Positions 6,733 to 14,135 of a stretch of DNA of 23,202 nucleotides are shown here, piece by piece. The DNA lies in contig CAZAJT010000011.1 in assembly GCA_964485585.1 (NCBI GenBank), positions 1 through 23,202 of the forward strand, written 5' to 3'. A program made the position numbers and the translations under genes. A model generated the notes under the pieces. The model saw only the letters and a program-made list of their open reading frames with translations, searched no databases and had not been told where the DNA came from. Positions within the stretch are counted from its first letter, which is position 1. Each line of letters begins with the position of its first letter. This DNA comes from CAZAJT01 sp964485585. GTDB lineage: Bacteria; Patescibacteriota; Microgenomatia; UBA1406; GWC2-37-13.

Positions 6733-7386
6733 ATGCGTCAAAACGCTGCCGATCTCCTTCCGTTATACGTCTGTCATCGTTGTCTTAATAAAGTGTTGGA
6801 ATACAGTCGAAAAGGAACGTTTGGCGGAGAAGTGTACCTGATGACTATCATGTTTCTCGACATCCGTGGTTTTACTACCATGGCTGAGAAGATCGGCCCC
6901 GAACAGGCAATGAAGATTCTCAACGATAACTACAACATTCTGATAGACATTATTTTTGAGTACAGCGGCGCGGTCATTAAGTTTTTAGGCGATGGCATGA
7001 TGTGTGCATTTGGTCTACCAAAACCTCTCGCTGATGATGCGACCCGTGCATTAGAGTGTGCGATGAAGCTCCAAAAAGAGTCAAAAACATTTCAAACAAC
7101 ACACCAAGATACAGATAGAAGAGTCAAGCTCGGCATCGGAATAAATAGCGGCGAAGTCATACTCGGCAACATTGGACACAAGAAACGATTGGATTTTACT
7201 ATTATCGGAGATACTGTTAATTTAGCTTCTCGATTAGAAGATATAGCACGAAGTGATGAAATTTTACTGACGAGAGAAACAATGAACCTCGTAGACGATA
7301 AAAAGTTTAAAGTAGAACTTCTTGAAACGTTTTTACCGAAAGGGAAAACAAAGGTAGTGGAGGCATATAAGCTTTTATATCCATGA
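6733..7386 (+). CDS. free-standing class III adenylate cyclase
   Basis: The protein is essentially one class III nucleotidyl cyclase domain of 217 aa. Metal-binding Asp43 (FLDIRGFT) and Asp87 (KFLGDG) are present. The adenine-selecting pair Lys83 and Asp154 (LDFTIIGD) indicates ATP rather than GTP as substrate. The transition-state residues Asn163 and Arg167 (NLASRLE) are also present. It should therefore be an active homodimeric cAMP-forming enzyme. There is no membrane segment and no sensor domain; the first ~35 residues are a short cap with a CHRC pair (Cys14, Cys17) that could sense redox or bind metal. TATACT at 6724-6729 may act as a start-proximal -10 box. TGA at 7384-7386 is the stop, followed in frame by more stops. 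The next gene may encode a phosphodiesterase. Confidence 0.93.
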   Translation: MRQNAADLLPLYVCHRCLNKVLEYSRKGTFGGEVYLMTIMFLDIRGFTTMAEKIGPEQAMKILNDNYNILIDIIFEYSGAVIKFLGDGMMCAFGLPKPLADDATRALECAMKLQKESKTFQTTHQDTDRRVKLGIGINSGEVILGNIGHKKRLDFTIIGDTVNLASRLEDIARSDEILLTRETMNLVDDKKFKVELLETFLPKGKTKVVEAYKLLYP

Positions 7387-7425
7387 GAATGAGCTTGAAT
7401 AATTTAATGATTACCCTGTTCTAAA

Positions 7426-8115
7426 ATGACAGATCATCAACAAAATCAAATTCAGATAATCAATCAGATCGAGAAGCAAGTAAGGAATAATACTCTTCAA
7501 TTTAGTACGGTTGATCCGGTTGATGATTTTGAAAAGGATACGAGGATTTGCCTTACGAGCGTACACATACCCCATCAATCGTTGAAGAATAAAATAAAAG
7601 AAATGATTATCGATCCTCTTCGGTTAAAGTTCCCGGAACATTATTATTACTTGAATGACTCACTCCACATGACGATTAAAAATATCCGCGTTATCAATGA
7701 TCCGCCTCATTTTACCGAGGAGGATATTCAAAAAGCAAAGGAAGTGTTTATAAAAATTATTCCTCGCCACACGAAATTCCATGTTTATTTCTATCGTTTG
7801 TTTATCTTTCCTATGAGTCTTGCATTATTTGGTACTACTGATCCAGAATTAGACAACGTTGTATTAGATCTCGACCGTGCATTGAAAATAGGAGGGGTGC
7901 CGGATGATAAAGCGTATGTCAATTCCCGATATTTCTTTAGCAATATGACATTGGTGCGTTTCCAAAAACCAATTACTGACGAATTGCGAAAATGCATTGA
8001 AGATTTCTTGCGATCTCTTATGTTCGATCCATACGTCGTTGACTCAGTTACGTTATTGACTTGTAATGCAGTTTTTAAGAAACAGACCGTGATTGGTACG
8101 TGGCAGCTGCAATAA
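7426..8115 (+). CDS. putative 2H phosphoesterase / RNA ligase-like protein
   Basis: The 229-aa protein has one clear H-x-T motif (SLHMTIKN, His81 and Thr83) in a hydrophobic strand context. About 90 residues later a matching strand, FFSNMTLVRF, has Asn173-x-Thr175. Two H-x-T motifs spaced this way define the 2H superfamily (cyclic nucleotide phosphodiesterases and 2'-5' RNA ligase-like proteins). Here the second His is replaced by Asn, so activity may be altered or lost. The first ~40 residues are a polar, Gln-rich extension. It lies 39 bp after the adenylate cyclase gene on the same strand, which suggests but does not prove a role in cyclic nucleotide turnover. Family call is moderate. Confidence 0.6.
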   Translation: MTDHQQNQIQIINQIEKQVRNNTLQFSTVDPVDDFEKDTRICLTSVHIPHQSLKNKIKEMIIDPLRLKFPEHYYYLNDSLHMTIKNIRVINDPPHFTEEDIQKAKEVFIKIIPRHTKFHVYFYRLFIFPMSLALFGTTDPELDNVVLDLDRALKIGGVPDDKAYVNSRYFFSNMTLVRFQKPITDELRKCIEDFLRSLMFDPYVVDSVTLLTCNAVFKKQTVIGTWQLQ

Positions 8116-8135
8116 GAATCTGAAGCCACTTTCCT

Positions 8136-8164
8136 TTGACAAATTATCCCAGATGTAATACCAT
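8136..8164 (+). promoter_or_regulatory. sigma70-type promoter upstream of the gap-interrupted gene
   Basis: TTGACA (8136-8141), 17-bp spacer, TACCAT (8159-8164). The next in-frame start is ATG 8194, giving a leader of about 23 nt. The consensus -35 box and exact spacing make this one of the better promoters in the window. Confidence 0.6.
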
Positions 8165-8193
8165 GCTTGTAATTGATAGCCTCATAAATATCT

Positions 8194-8309
8194 ATGGTGA
8201 TCCATGAACCACTTCCTACAATTTCTCCAGTCCTTGATAGATTGGATACATTGTCAAGGCCGCCACTACCAGATATTACCAGTATTTCTGTCGCTCCTGA
8301 AAATATTAT
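8194..8309 (+). CDS. N-terminal part of an unidentified gene, cut by assembly gap
   Basis: ATG 8194 follows a good promoter and opens 38 codons that run into the N stretch. The visible peptide is Pro- and Leu-rich (for example HEPLPTISPVLDRLD) with no recognisable domain. It is likely the start of the same gene whose end appears at 8411-8470, but the missing length is unknown, so the frames cannot be compared. Confidence 0.4.
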
Positions 8310-8409
8310 NNNNNNNNNNNNNNNNNNNNNNNNNNNNNNNNNNNNNNNNNNNNNNNNNNNNNNNNNNNNNNNNNNNNNNNNNNNNNNNNNNNNNNNNNNN
8401 NNNNNNNNN
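8310..8409. other. assembly gap (100 N)
   Basis: Exactly 100 N, the usual placeholder for a gap of unknown size. Coding sequence appears to enter on the left and leave on the right. Confidence 0.99.
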
Positions 8410-8410
8410 T

Positions 8411-8470
8411 GAGAAAGATGCTCCCGCCATCAGACCGTCATTGTATGCCAAAATGCGCAGGATGCAATGA
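8411..8470 (+). CDS. C-terminal end of an unidentified gene after the gap
   Basis: The frame directly after the gap encodes 19 residues, EKDAPAIRPSLYAKMRRMQ, then TGA. It reads like a genuine basic C-terminus. It probably belongs to the gene that begins at 8194. The product is not recognised. Confidence 0.4.
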   Translation, partial: EKDAPAIRPSLYAKMRRMQ

Positions 8471-8504
8471 AGCAGAGACGCATTGTACCTGTTAAACTAG
8501 ATGC

Positions 8505-9665
8505 ATGTGGCGGTTTTACGCATTTACATTTTTCCGAAATCTCGCATTTTTCTCAGCGGTATTAATACCGTTTTTTACCCAGTGGGGAAATGTCTCATTG
8601 ACGCAAGCATTGCTGCTTCAGTCATGGTTCATGCTCTGCGTATTTCTTCTTGAGGTGCCCACCGGAGCAGTCGCTGATTACTTCGGAAGAAAATACTCGC
8701 TGGCGCTGAGTGGTTTTTTTGCGGTGCTGGGCGTGCTTATCTACGGAAGCATTCCGAGATTCGAGATTTTTCTTTTGGGAGAAGCCATTCTTGCACTTTC
8801 TTATGCCTTGATGTCAGGCGCAGACAGCGCAATACTCTACGATACGTTGAAAGCAGCAGGGAAAGAACATCAAAGTAAGAAGCTATTTGGATACGTGCAT
8901 GCTGCTCAGATGCTAGGTATTATGGTTTCCGGCCCCCTCGGAAGCATTATCGCTTCGCTCTTTGGGCTGAATGCGCCAATGCTTTTTACCGCAGTACCCT
9001 TCTTGATCGCCGCTCTTATCGCCCTCTCGATGAAAGAGCCAAATCGCTTTGAACATATCTCAGAGTCGCGGCGCTATCTCCACATTATGAAACAAGGGTT
9101 TCTCTATCTCTATACCCATAAAAAGCTGCGGGTCATCGCCCTCGATGCCGTGATAGTAACGTGTGCGGCATTCTTTTCCATCTGGCTTTATCAACCGCTG
9201 TTGATAAAAATGAGCGTGCCAATCGTGTATTTTGGATATATTCATGCAGCGATCGCAGTGTGTCAGATAGGCGTGGCAAGTAATTTTACCCGCTTTGAAG
9301 GATTATTCGGGTCAGAACAGGCTTTTATGCGTTTCACCGCAGTTATTACAGGCATAGCATTCCTTATCGTCGCGCTCATTCCCAGTATTGTAACGCTTCT
9401 CATATTTGTTATGCTTGCTGGTGGGTTTGGTCTCACCCGTCTTGAATATATGAGTGCGTTTATGCATCGGTTTATTCCATCCCCGCAGCGAGCAACAGTA
9501 ATCTCATCTGTTTCAATGCTGCGGAGAATCCTCATGGTATTTCTCTATCCAATGGTCGGTTTTCTCGCAGATAGGTCATTGACGGTTGCACTTATTGCTG
9601 TTTCGTTGCTGCCGTTCGCAGTTTTTTTCTTTTCGCCCCTCGAGCAAGGGACGCTCGAAGAATAA
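8505..9665 (+). CDS. MFS transporter
   Basis: The 386-aa protein is hydrophobic throughout, with about 11-12 membrane helices. The major-facilitator motif A variant GAVADYFGRK lies at residues 54-63, in the loop after helix 2. A central charged loop (SMKEPNRFEHISESRR, about 168-183) separates the two six-helix halves. Substrate is not evident; the EVPTGAVAD context is common in drug/metabolite exporters of this superfamily. TAAACT at 8493-8498 ends 6 nt before ATG 8505 and there is no Shine-Dalgarno sequence, so a leaderless message is likely. An out-of-frame ATG at 8501 is not used. The gene follows the gap-broken gene by 34 bp. Confidence 0.92.
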   Translation: MWRFYAFTFFRNLAFFSAVLIPFFTQWGNVSLTQALLLQSWFMLCVFLLEVPTGAVADYFGRKYSLALSGFFAVLGVLIYGSIPRFEIFLLGEAILALSYALMSGADSAILYDTLKAAGKEHQSKKLFGYVHAAQMLGIMVSGPLGSIIASLFGLNAPMLFTAVPFLIAALIALSMKEPNRFEHISESRRYLHIMKQGFLYLYTHKKLRVIALDAVIVTCAAFFSIWLYQPLLIKMSVPIVYFGYIHAAIAVCQIGVASNFTRFEGLFGSEQAFMRFTAVITGIAFLIVALIPSIVTLLIFVMLAGGFGLTRLEYMSAFMHRFIPSPQRATVISSVSMLRRILMVFLYPMVGFLADRSLTVALIAVSLLPFAVFFFSPLEQGTLEE

Positions 9666-9738
9666 TATCATTAGTCTTACATCTCACTTACGCAACTATT
9701 ACTCGCTTATCATACCGTTACCATACACTAAATCTAAT

Positions 9739-10050
9739 ATGGAATTATTACAATATATCGCGCTTGGGGCGTTGGCAGGTACCGCCGCTTCATTGGTGTT
9801 GGAGGTACGCACAATTTCCAGCTTACTTATGGATATGTTGCTTGGGATATTTGGCGCGATTACCGGCGGAGTTATTTTGTATCTTCTTGGGCAACCAGAC
9901 GGTTTGGTGACCGGTTTCGATCAGTATGGCAGTTTGTTTGCCGTATTGGGAGCAATCGCATGGATATGGGTAGGAAGCAGTCTTGAGCTTGATAAAACAA
10001 ACGAGTTAGGAGGTGAAAAAATGTATGACGAAACAGAGAGGAGGATTTAA
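9739..10050 (+). CDS. YeaQ/GlsB-like (transglycosylase-associated) small membrane protein
   Basis: Starting at ATG 9739 the protein is 103 aa with three membrane helices. The Gly-rich pattern ALGALAGTAASLVL, then LLGIFGAITGGVILYLLG, is typical of the YeaQ/YmgE family, small inner-membrane proteins of uncertain role often linked to stress. A longer frame from 9586 overlaps the MFS gene and has no membrane-protein character, so it was not used. TACACT at 9724-9729 is a possible -10 box 9 nt upstream. The 3' end contains the ribosome binding site and the first 26 bases of the next gene, so the pair is coupled. Confidence 0.78.
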   Translation: MELLQYIALGALAGTAASLVLEVRTISSLLMDMLLGIFGAITGGVILYLLGQPDGLVTGFDQYGSLFAVLGAIAWIWVGSSLELDKTNELGGEKMYDETERRI

Positions 10051-10300
10051 TCCACTGGCAGCAGGTGCGGCGGTTGCGACTATTGCCGGCGCTGTGGGAG
10101 CAGCTGCTTACTTTGCGCTCGCTGATGAAAAAAGAAGAAAAAAAATCCAGGAAGTTTTTTCCACGGTAAAAGATGACATTATCGCTCGTATGGAAGAGTT
10201 AAGGGAAGAATCTCACATAGACTATCCCAATAGTACGAAACGAATTGTTGGTCGTTATTCAACTGCAGCAAAAAAGAAGGCAATCCGATTGAGAAAATAA
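10025..10300 (+). CDS. YtxH-like small membrane protein
   Basis: This 91-aa protein has one Ala/Gly-rich helix (about residues 11-32, GAAVATIAGAVGAAAYFAL) followed by a charged, basic tail beginning DEKRRKKIQEVF, the layout of YtxH-domain stress proteins. The start is ATG 10025. A near-consensus Shine-Dalgarno, AGGAGGTGA at 10008-10016, lies 8 nt upstream. A GTG at 10013 in the same frame is part of that site and is not a start. The 26-bp overlap with the YeaQ-like gene indicates one transcript. Both families are small membrane stress proteins, so a joint envelope role is reasonable but inferred. Confidence 0.65.
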   Translation: MTKQRGGFNPLAAGAAVATIAGAVGAAAYFALADEKRRKKIQEVFSTVKDDIIARMEELREESHIDYPNSTKRIVGRYSTAAKKKAIRLRK

Positions 10301-10307
10301 TAGAAAG

Positions 10308-10336
10308 TTGCAGGAGCTATCTGAATCCGCTACACT
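10308..10336 (+). promoter_or_regulatory. sigma70-type promoter of the SGNH hydrolase gene
   Basis: TTGCAG (10308-10313), 17-bp spacer, TACACT (10331-10336), then 7 nt to ATG 10344. The transcript should start at or within 1-2 nt of the ATG. The TTG that could be read as an earlier start codon is the -35 box. Confidence 0.7.
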
Positions 10337-10343
10337 GGTTGTA

Positions 10344-11315
10344 ATGACCAAACGGTATTATATTAAAGCAACGCGGCATCACCCCCATAGCAATAAACAT
10401 CAAAATCTTCTTCAGTATGTTTTCGTATCTGCAAATTCAATAGTGGTAGTGCTTTTACTACTCTTGTTTAACCCATTACCTGTTGTTCGCTCCTATGTGT
10501 CGCCAGTAACGGAAGAACAGCAGTCCACTTCGTCTAGCGAGCGAGGCGAGCCTTCGGTACAGGGAGTTTCGGTCAGCACACTGGAAGAAACGACTCCGAC
10601 CCTTACAACCGTTCCTAGTCCCGCTCTCCAGCCAACTATAACATCTACACCGACTCCGACACCGCCAGCAACAAAGAAAAAATCATACCGAATCGCAGTC
10701 TATGGTGATTCTATGGTAGATACCATGGGTGAACTCGCTGAGTATTTGGAACATAGCCTGAAACGAAAGTATCCGAAAACGGATTTTGCACTATTCAATT
10801 ATGGCATGGGCTCTCAAAATGCGGAAGAAGGTCTTGCACGATTTCACAGCGGTTTTTCCTATCAAACGAGAAACTATTCGCCTATCGCCGACATCAAAGC
10901 AGACATTATTATAATGGGATCGTTTGCCTACAATCCTTTTACCCCGCATAACCGTGATAGGCATTGGTTGGCGCTCACGTCGTTGGTACAGGAGGCACAG
11001 CGAACCGGCGCACAGGTATACCTTCTTGCAGAAATTGCGCCGCTGCGGGAAGATTTTGGCACCGGACCAAATGGCGTCAATTGGTCACGGGATGCATCCT
11101 ATATCCAATCACAGCGCATTATTGAGCAATTGGAAAATGCTGTTGGTTTATCAACAACACTGCATGTACCATTAATCAATGTGTTTGAAGCTTCTTTTCA
11201 GGAAAGGACGCGAAAAGTTATAAGAAAATATGTGAATCCGAGCGATGGTATTCATCCATCTGTTGAAGGTCATGAGTTCACCGCCGATTTGATTGCCGAT
11301 TCGTTGCAACTTTAA
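10344..11315 (+). CDS. membrane-anchored SGNH/GDSL-type hydrolase
   Basis: The 323-aa protein has a membrane anchor at about residues 26-42, a Ser/Thr/Pro-rich linker (about 45-108) and an SGNH hydrolase domain on the outside. The catalytic Ser is Ser123 in GDSM, and the C-terminal D-x-x-H is Asp301/His304 in DGIHPSVEGHE. Intermediate SGNH blocks fit NYGMGSQN and the strand IIIMGSFAYNPF. These enzymes act as esterases or acyltransferases; on the cell surface deacetylation of polysaccharide or peptidoglycan is typical, but the substrate here is unknown. The start at ATG 10344 is chosen because the promoter boxes lie at 10308-10336. It is followed by other wall-active genes. Confidence 0.85.
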   Translation: MTKRYYIKATRHHPHSNKHQNLLQYVFVSANSIVVVLLLLLFNPLPVVRSYVSPVTEEQQSTSSSERGEPSVQGVSVSTLEETTPTLTTVPSPALQPTITSTPTPTPPATKKKSYRIAVYGDSMVDTMGELAEYLEHSLKRKYPKTDFALFNYGMGSQNAEEGLARFHSGFSYQTRNYSPIADIKADIIIMGSFAYNPFTPHNRDRHWLALTSLVQEAQRTGAQVYLLAEIAPLREDFGTGPNGVNWSRDASYIQSQRIIEQLENAVGLSTTLHVPLINVFEASFQERTRKVIRKYVNPSDGIHPSVEGHEFTADLIADSLQL

Positions 11316-11469
11316 GAGTTCTCTTACCTTTTTCTTACCGAAACTTGACATTGTTTTTACATTCTGCTACACTGTTTACTCACTGCATTTTTAAATCATA
11401 ACGTACGGTTTTTTTGTTTTTCAGCACTAATAAATAACTTCCTTCCTGTTATTATCAGTTCCCAAAGTT
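11316..11469 (+). promoter_or_regulatory. promoter and ~90-nt leader of the GH18/GH19 gene
   Basis: TTGACA (11345-11350), 17-bp spacer and TACACT (11368-11373) form a near-consensus promoter. Transcription would start near 11380, leaving an untranslated leader of about 90 nt, unusually long for this window. The leader contains a 6-bp inverted repeat AATAAC/GTTATT with a 9-nt loop shortly before the ATG. No known riboswitch or leader peptide was recognised. Confidence 0.7.
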
Positions 11470-12999
11470 ATGCATTGTATCAAAGAAAATAAGGTTATTC
11501 GTTTATTTGTTGTACTTTTCGCTTGGTTTATTATTTACAGCCCCGTTATCAATCTTCCAGCGCAGAAAATTATCTCACCACTCGTATCCTCCATGTCAGT
11601 AGCACAATCAAATACACGCGCTATCTTTACGAATGAGATGTTTGCGTTTGCCCCTGGATGGGCACTGCGTAATCTGGATCGGGTGCGATTTGACAAACTG
11701 CACACTCTTGCATATTTTGATATTCCGGTACTTGAGAATGGATCATTGTACACGGATAATGATGGTTATTATCTCTTCAAAGAAAAAATCGGTGAGCTAC
11801 TGGAGAAAGCTCGGGAGCATGGTGCCAAAGTAGTGCTCACCATTACCCAGGCTGATAATCAAGCAATAAAAAGCATTCTCCAGAGTAGCGAACTGCAGGA
11901 CAAAGTAATTGATGCAGTGGTAGCTGAGGTTGTCGAAACGGGCATAGACGGCATTAATGTAGACTTTGATTTTACCGGAGAATCGGGGCGACCCTATCAG
12001 CAAGCATATACACAATTTATTCAACGGATGGCAAGCTATCTTCATAGGAGTGCAAAAAATTCACAGCTGAGCGTATCTCTCTCTGAATCGGCATTTCAAA
12101 ACTCACTTTATGATGCGGCGGCGCTTGGAGATATCGCAGATAAGATATTTATCATGGCATCTCGATTTGCTGCGCCAGAAATGAAGGAATCCAGGGTCTC
12201 TGCGCCGCTTTACAGCTACAGCGAACGTGATTACTGGAATGATGTGCAAAGTTACGTTTCGAACTTTTTCCGCTCTATTCCTGCTCGGAAATTACTAGTT
12301 GAACGCGCATGGTATGGATCAGGTGAAAATTATCCGCTATATACTCCAAACACAGAAACAGCCGAGAACGTTCTTCTCGAAAACACTATGCGCACGCCAC
12401 TGCGCTACCAAACTATTGAGACTATGATTCGAGATCTTCCTCCTATTGCAAAATCTGCGGCGCGAAAAAATTTGCCGCTCATCGCCAAAGCGCTGGAATC
12501 TGAAAATATTCTTACTCCGAATGTTCTTGCGTACGCTTTGGCCACCATAGAACATGAGACTGCTGNNNNNNNNNNTAAGGCTTTGGATGAAGAGGGCATT
12601 CTGGATTCCAATGTTTTAGCCTATGCTTTAGCTACAGTTGAACATGAGACCGATGAAACATTTGAGCCGATTGAAGAGATTCTCGGTAGAAAAAGTGCCC
12701 GACGGCTCGGCTATGAAGGAGGAGCTGACTATTTCGGGAGAGGTTTTATACAGTTGACCCATCTTCGCAACTACAAAATAGTCGGGAGACGTATTGGACT
12801 GGGAGATGATCTCGCAAAAAAACCTGAGTTAGCGCTTCGACCGGACGTATCAGCGCGTATTCTGGCAGCGTTTTTTAAAGATAACGGCGTTGCGACACTT
12901 GCGAGTACCGGTGATTTTGTATCGGCGCGGCTTCCGATCAATCCTGACTTTAATGGATGGTGGATCGCCACCCTTGCGTGGAAATATCTCGGTGGATAA
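11470..12999 (+). CDS. exported GH18-like domain fused to a GH19/endolysin-like domain
   Basis: An N-terminal hydrophobic segment (residues 9-24) suggests export. Residues ~55-290 resemble GH18 glycosidases of the spore-wall/YaaH type: MFAFAPGW, HTLAYFDI, and a catalytic-loop equivalent DGINVDFD at 160-167. The GH18 pattern D-x-x-D-x-D-x-E ends in Glu, but here the position is Asp167, so chitinase-like activity is doubtful. The C-terminal part matches GH19 and phage endolysin-like domains: HET in ATVEHET (catalytic Glu region) and YFGRGFIQLTH. It would cut glycan in peptidoglycan. An N10 gap at 12566-12575 interrupts the ORF, and the sequence before the gap is repeated, diverged, after it (copies about 90 bp apart). 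The reading frame spans the gap only if its length is right. Confidence 0.72.
   Translation: MHCIKENKVIRLFVVLFAWFIIYSPVINLPAQKIISPLVSSMSVAQSNTRAIFTNEMFAFAPGWALRNLDRVRFDKLHTLAYFDIPVLENGSLYTDNDGYYLFKEKIGELLEKAREHGAKVVLTITQADNQAIKSILQSSELQDKVIDAVVAEVVETGIDGINVDFDFTGESGRPYQQAYTQFIQRMASYLHRSAKNSQLSVSLSESAFQNSLYDAAALGDIADKIFIMASRFAAPEMKESRVSAPLYSYSERDYWNDVQSYVSNFFRSIPARKLLVERAWYGSGENYPLYTPNTETAENVLLENTMRTPLRYQTIETMIRDLPPIAKSAARKNLPLIAKALESENILTPNVLAYALATIEHETAXXXXKALDEEGILDSNVLAYALATVEHETDETFEPIEEILGRKSARRLGYEGGADYFGRGFIQLTHLRNYKIVGRRIGLGDDLAKKPELALRPDVSARILAAFFKDNGVATLASTGDFVSARLPINPDFNGWWIATLAWKYLGG
12566..12575. other. assembly gap (10 N) flanked by homologous sequence
   Basis: Ten N inside the GH18/GH19 gene. 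The ~28 codons before the gap (through ATIEHETA) and those after it (through ATVEHETD) encode nearly the same peptide with many silent differences. Overlapping contig ends from two variants placed end to end would give this picture; a real tandem duplication is the alternative. Confidence 0.95.
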
Positions 13000-13033
13000 C
13001 AAAGGATTAAAGGGAAAGGGTTAAGAATTTCAT

Positions 13034-14089
13034 ATGTTAAACAATAGCCAAGAAGTTTTTACTCAGAGGCAAATAAAATTGTTACTTACGTGCTTTCTGA
13101 TATTTGTTATAGGAGTAATAAGAACTACAGGAACTGCTTTGCCGTTTCATACTCCATTATCCAACCAAAAAATCAGTGTGATTAGTATTATTCGAGAGAA
13201 GCTTGAGCAGAAGTTGAATACCTATTCATTACAAAAAGAAACCCATTTTCTTCCTCAAGCGTATGCTTCTGCAAGCTACGACAATGCGGCTGCGTATGCG
13301 CTTATTGATTTTGATTCTGGGGAAGTCATTGCTGAAAAAAATCTTTCACAACGAGTGCCAATAGCATCGCTTACCAAAATTATGACTGCTGTTGTCACGC
13401 TTGATCTGATTGATCCGTCTGAAGTTATTACCGTATCTAAGCGCGCTTCGCGCGCAATCCCGACCAAGATTGTACTTGAGCCGGGAGAAAAACTTACCGT
13501 TGGACAATTGTTACACGCAGCATTGCTTACTTCAGCAAATGATGCTGCTCAGGCGCTTAGCGATGGGATTGATGCAAAATATGGCGATGCAGTATTTGTA
13601 AAAGCAATGAATATAAAAGCGCGGTATATCGGATTGAAAAACAGCAAATTCTCAAATCCTCAAGGCTTTGACGATCCGGATAACTTCAGCACCGCAGAAG
13701 ATCTCGCTCTCCTTTCGCATTATGCTCTGGCGAATTATCCTCTTATCGGTGAGATAGTAAAAAAAGAAAGCGAATATCTTCCGGCGACTCAAGGTCACAA
13801 ACGGTATGTACTGTATAACTGGAATGGATTGGTCGGTATATATCCCGACGTTTCAGGTATTAAGATTGGAAATACCGATAATGCCGGTATGACCACTGCA
13901 GTTATTTCTGAGAGGGGAGGAAAAAAATTACTAGTGGTGTTACTTGGCGCGCCAGGAGTGCTTGAGCGAGATCTCTGGGCATCGCAGCTTCTCGACTTAG
14001 GATACGAACAGACACTGGGACTCACGCCGTTTGCGGTGCGTGAAGACATGCTTCAGGAAAAATACGCAACATGGGTTCCTTGGAATTAA
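13034..14089 (+). CDS. D-alanyl-D-alanine carboxypeptidase-like protein (peptidase S11)
   Basis: A membrane anchor or signal at residues ~15-30 precedes a penicillin-binding-type domain. The active-site motifs are Ser112-L-T-Lys115, Ser167-A-Asn169 and Lys277-I-Gly279. Order and spacing match DacA/DacF-type enzymes, which remove the terminal D-Ala from peptidoglycan stem peptides. The third motif is KIG, not KTG; Thr in this position contacts the substrate carboxylate, so activity or specificity may differ. The ~55 residues between anchor and domain form a spacer. The C-terminal DacA beta-domain appears absent or very short. The gene follows the GH18/GH19 gene by 34 bp, making a wall-remodelling pair. 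An A/G-rich stretch (AAAGGG) before the start is a weak ribosome binding site. Confidence 0.88.
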   Translation: MLNNSQEVFTQRQIKLLLTCFLIFVIGVIRTTGTALPFHTPLSNQKISVISIIREKLEQKLNTYSLQKETHFLPQAYASASYDNAAAYALIDFDSGEVIAEKNLSQRVPIASLTKIMTAVVTLDLIDPSEVITVSKRASRAIPTKIVLEPGEKLTVGQLLHAALLTSANDAAQALSDGIDAKYGDAVFVKAMNIKARYIGLKNSKFSNPQGFDDPDNFSTAEDLALLSHYALANYPLIGEIVKKESEYLPATQGHKRYVLYNWNGLVGIYPDVSGIKIGNTDNAGMTTAVISERGGKKLLVVLLGAPGVLERDLWASQLLDLGYEQTLGLTPFAVREDMLQEKYATWVPWN

Positions 14090-14095
14090 GATCTC

Positions 14096-14124
14096 TTGAA
14101 TTTCGTTTGATCTTTTGCTACTGT
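14096..14124 (+). promoter_or_regulatory. promoter of the large surface protein gene
   Basis: TTGAAT (14096-14101), 17-bp spacer, TACTGT (14119-14124), then 11 nt to ATG 14136. The expected leader is only about 5 nt, and there is no Shine-Dalgarno sequence. Confidence 0.55.
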
Positions 14125-14135
14125 GAACAATAGTA

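Noticed and set aside
9586..9738. Upstream extension of the YeaQ-like gene
   Set aside because: It overlaps the end of the MFS gene and lacks family similarity; ATG 9739 gives the normal length.
10308..10343. TTG start for the SGNH hydrolase
   Set aside because: The TTG is in the -35 box and the -10 box lies between it and ATG 10344.
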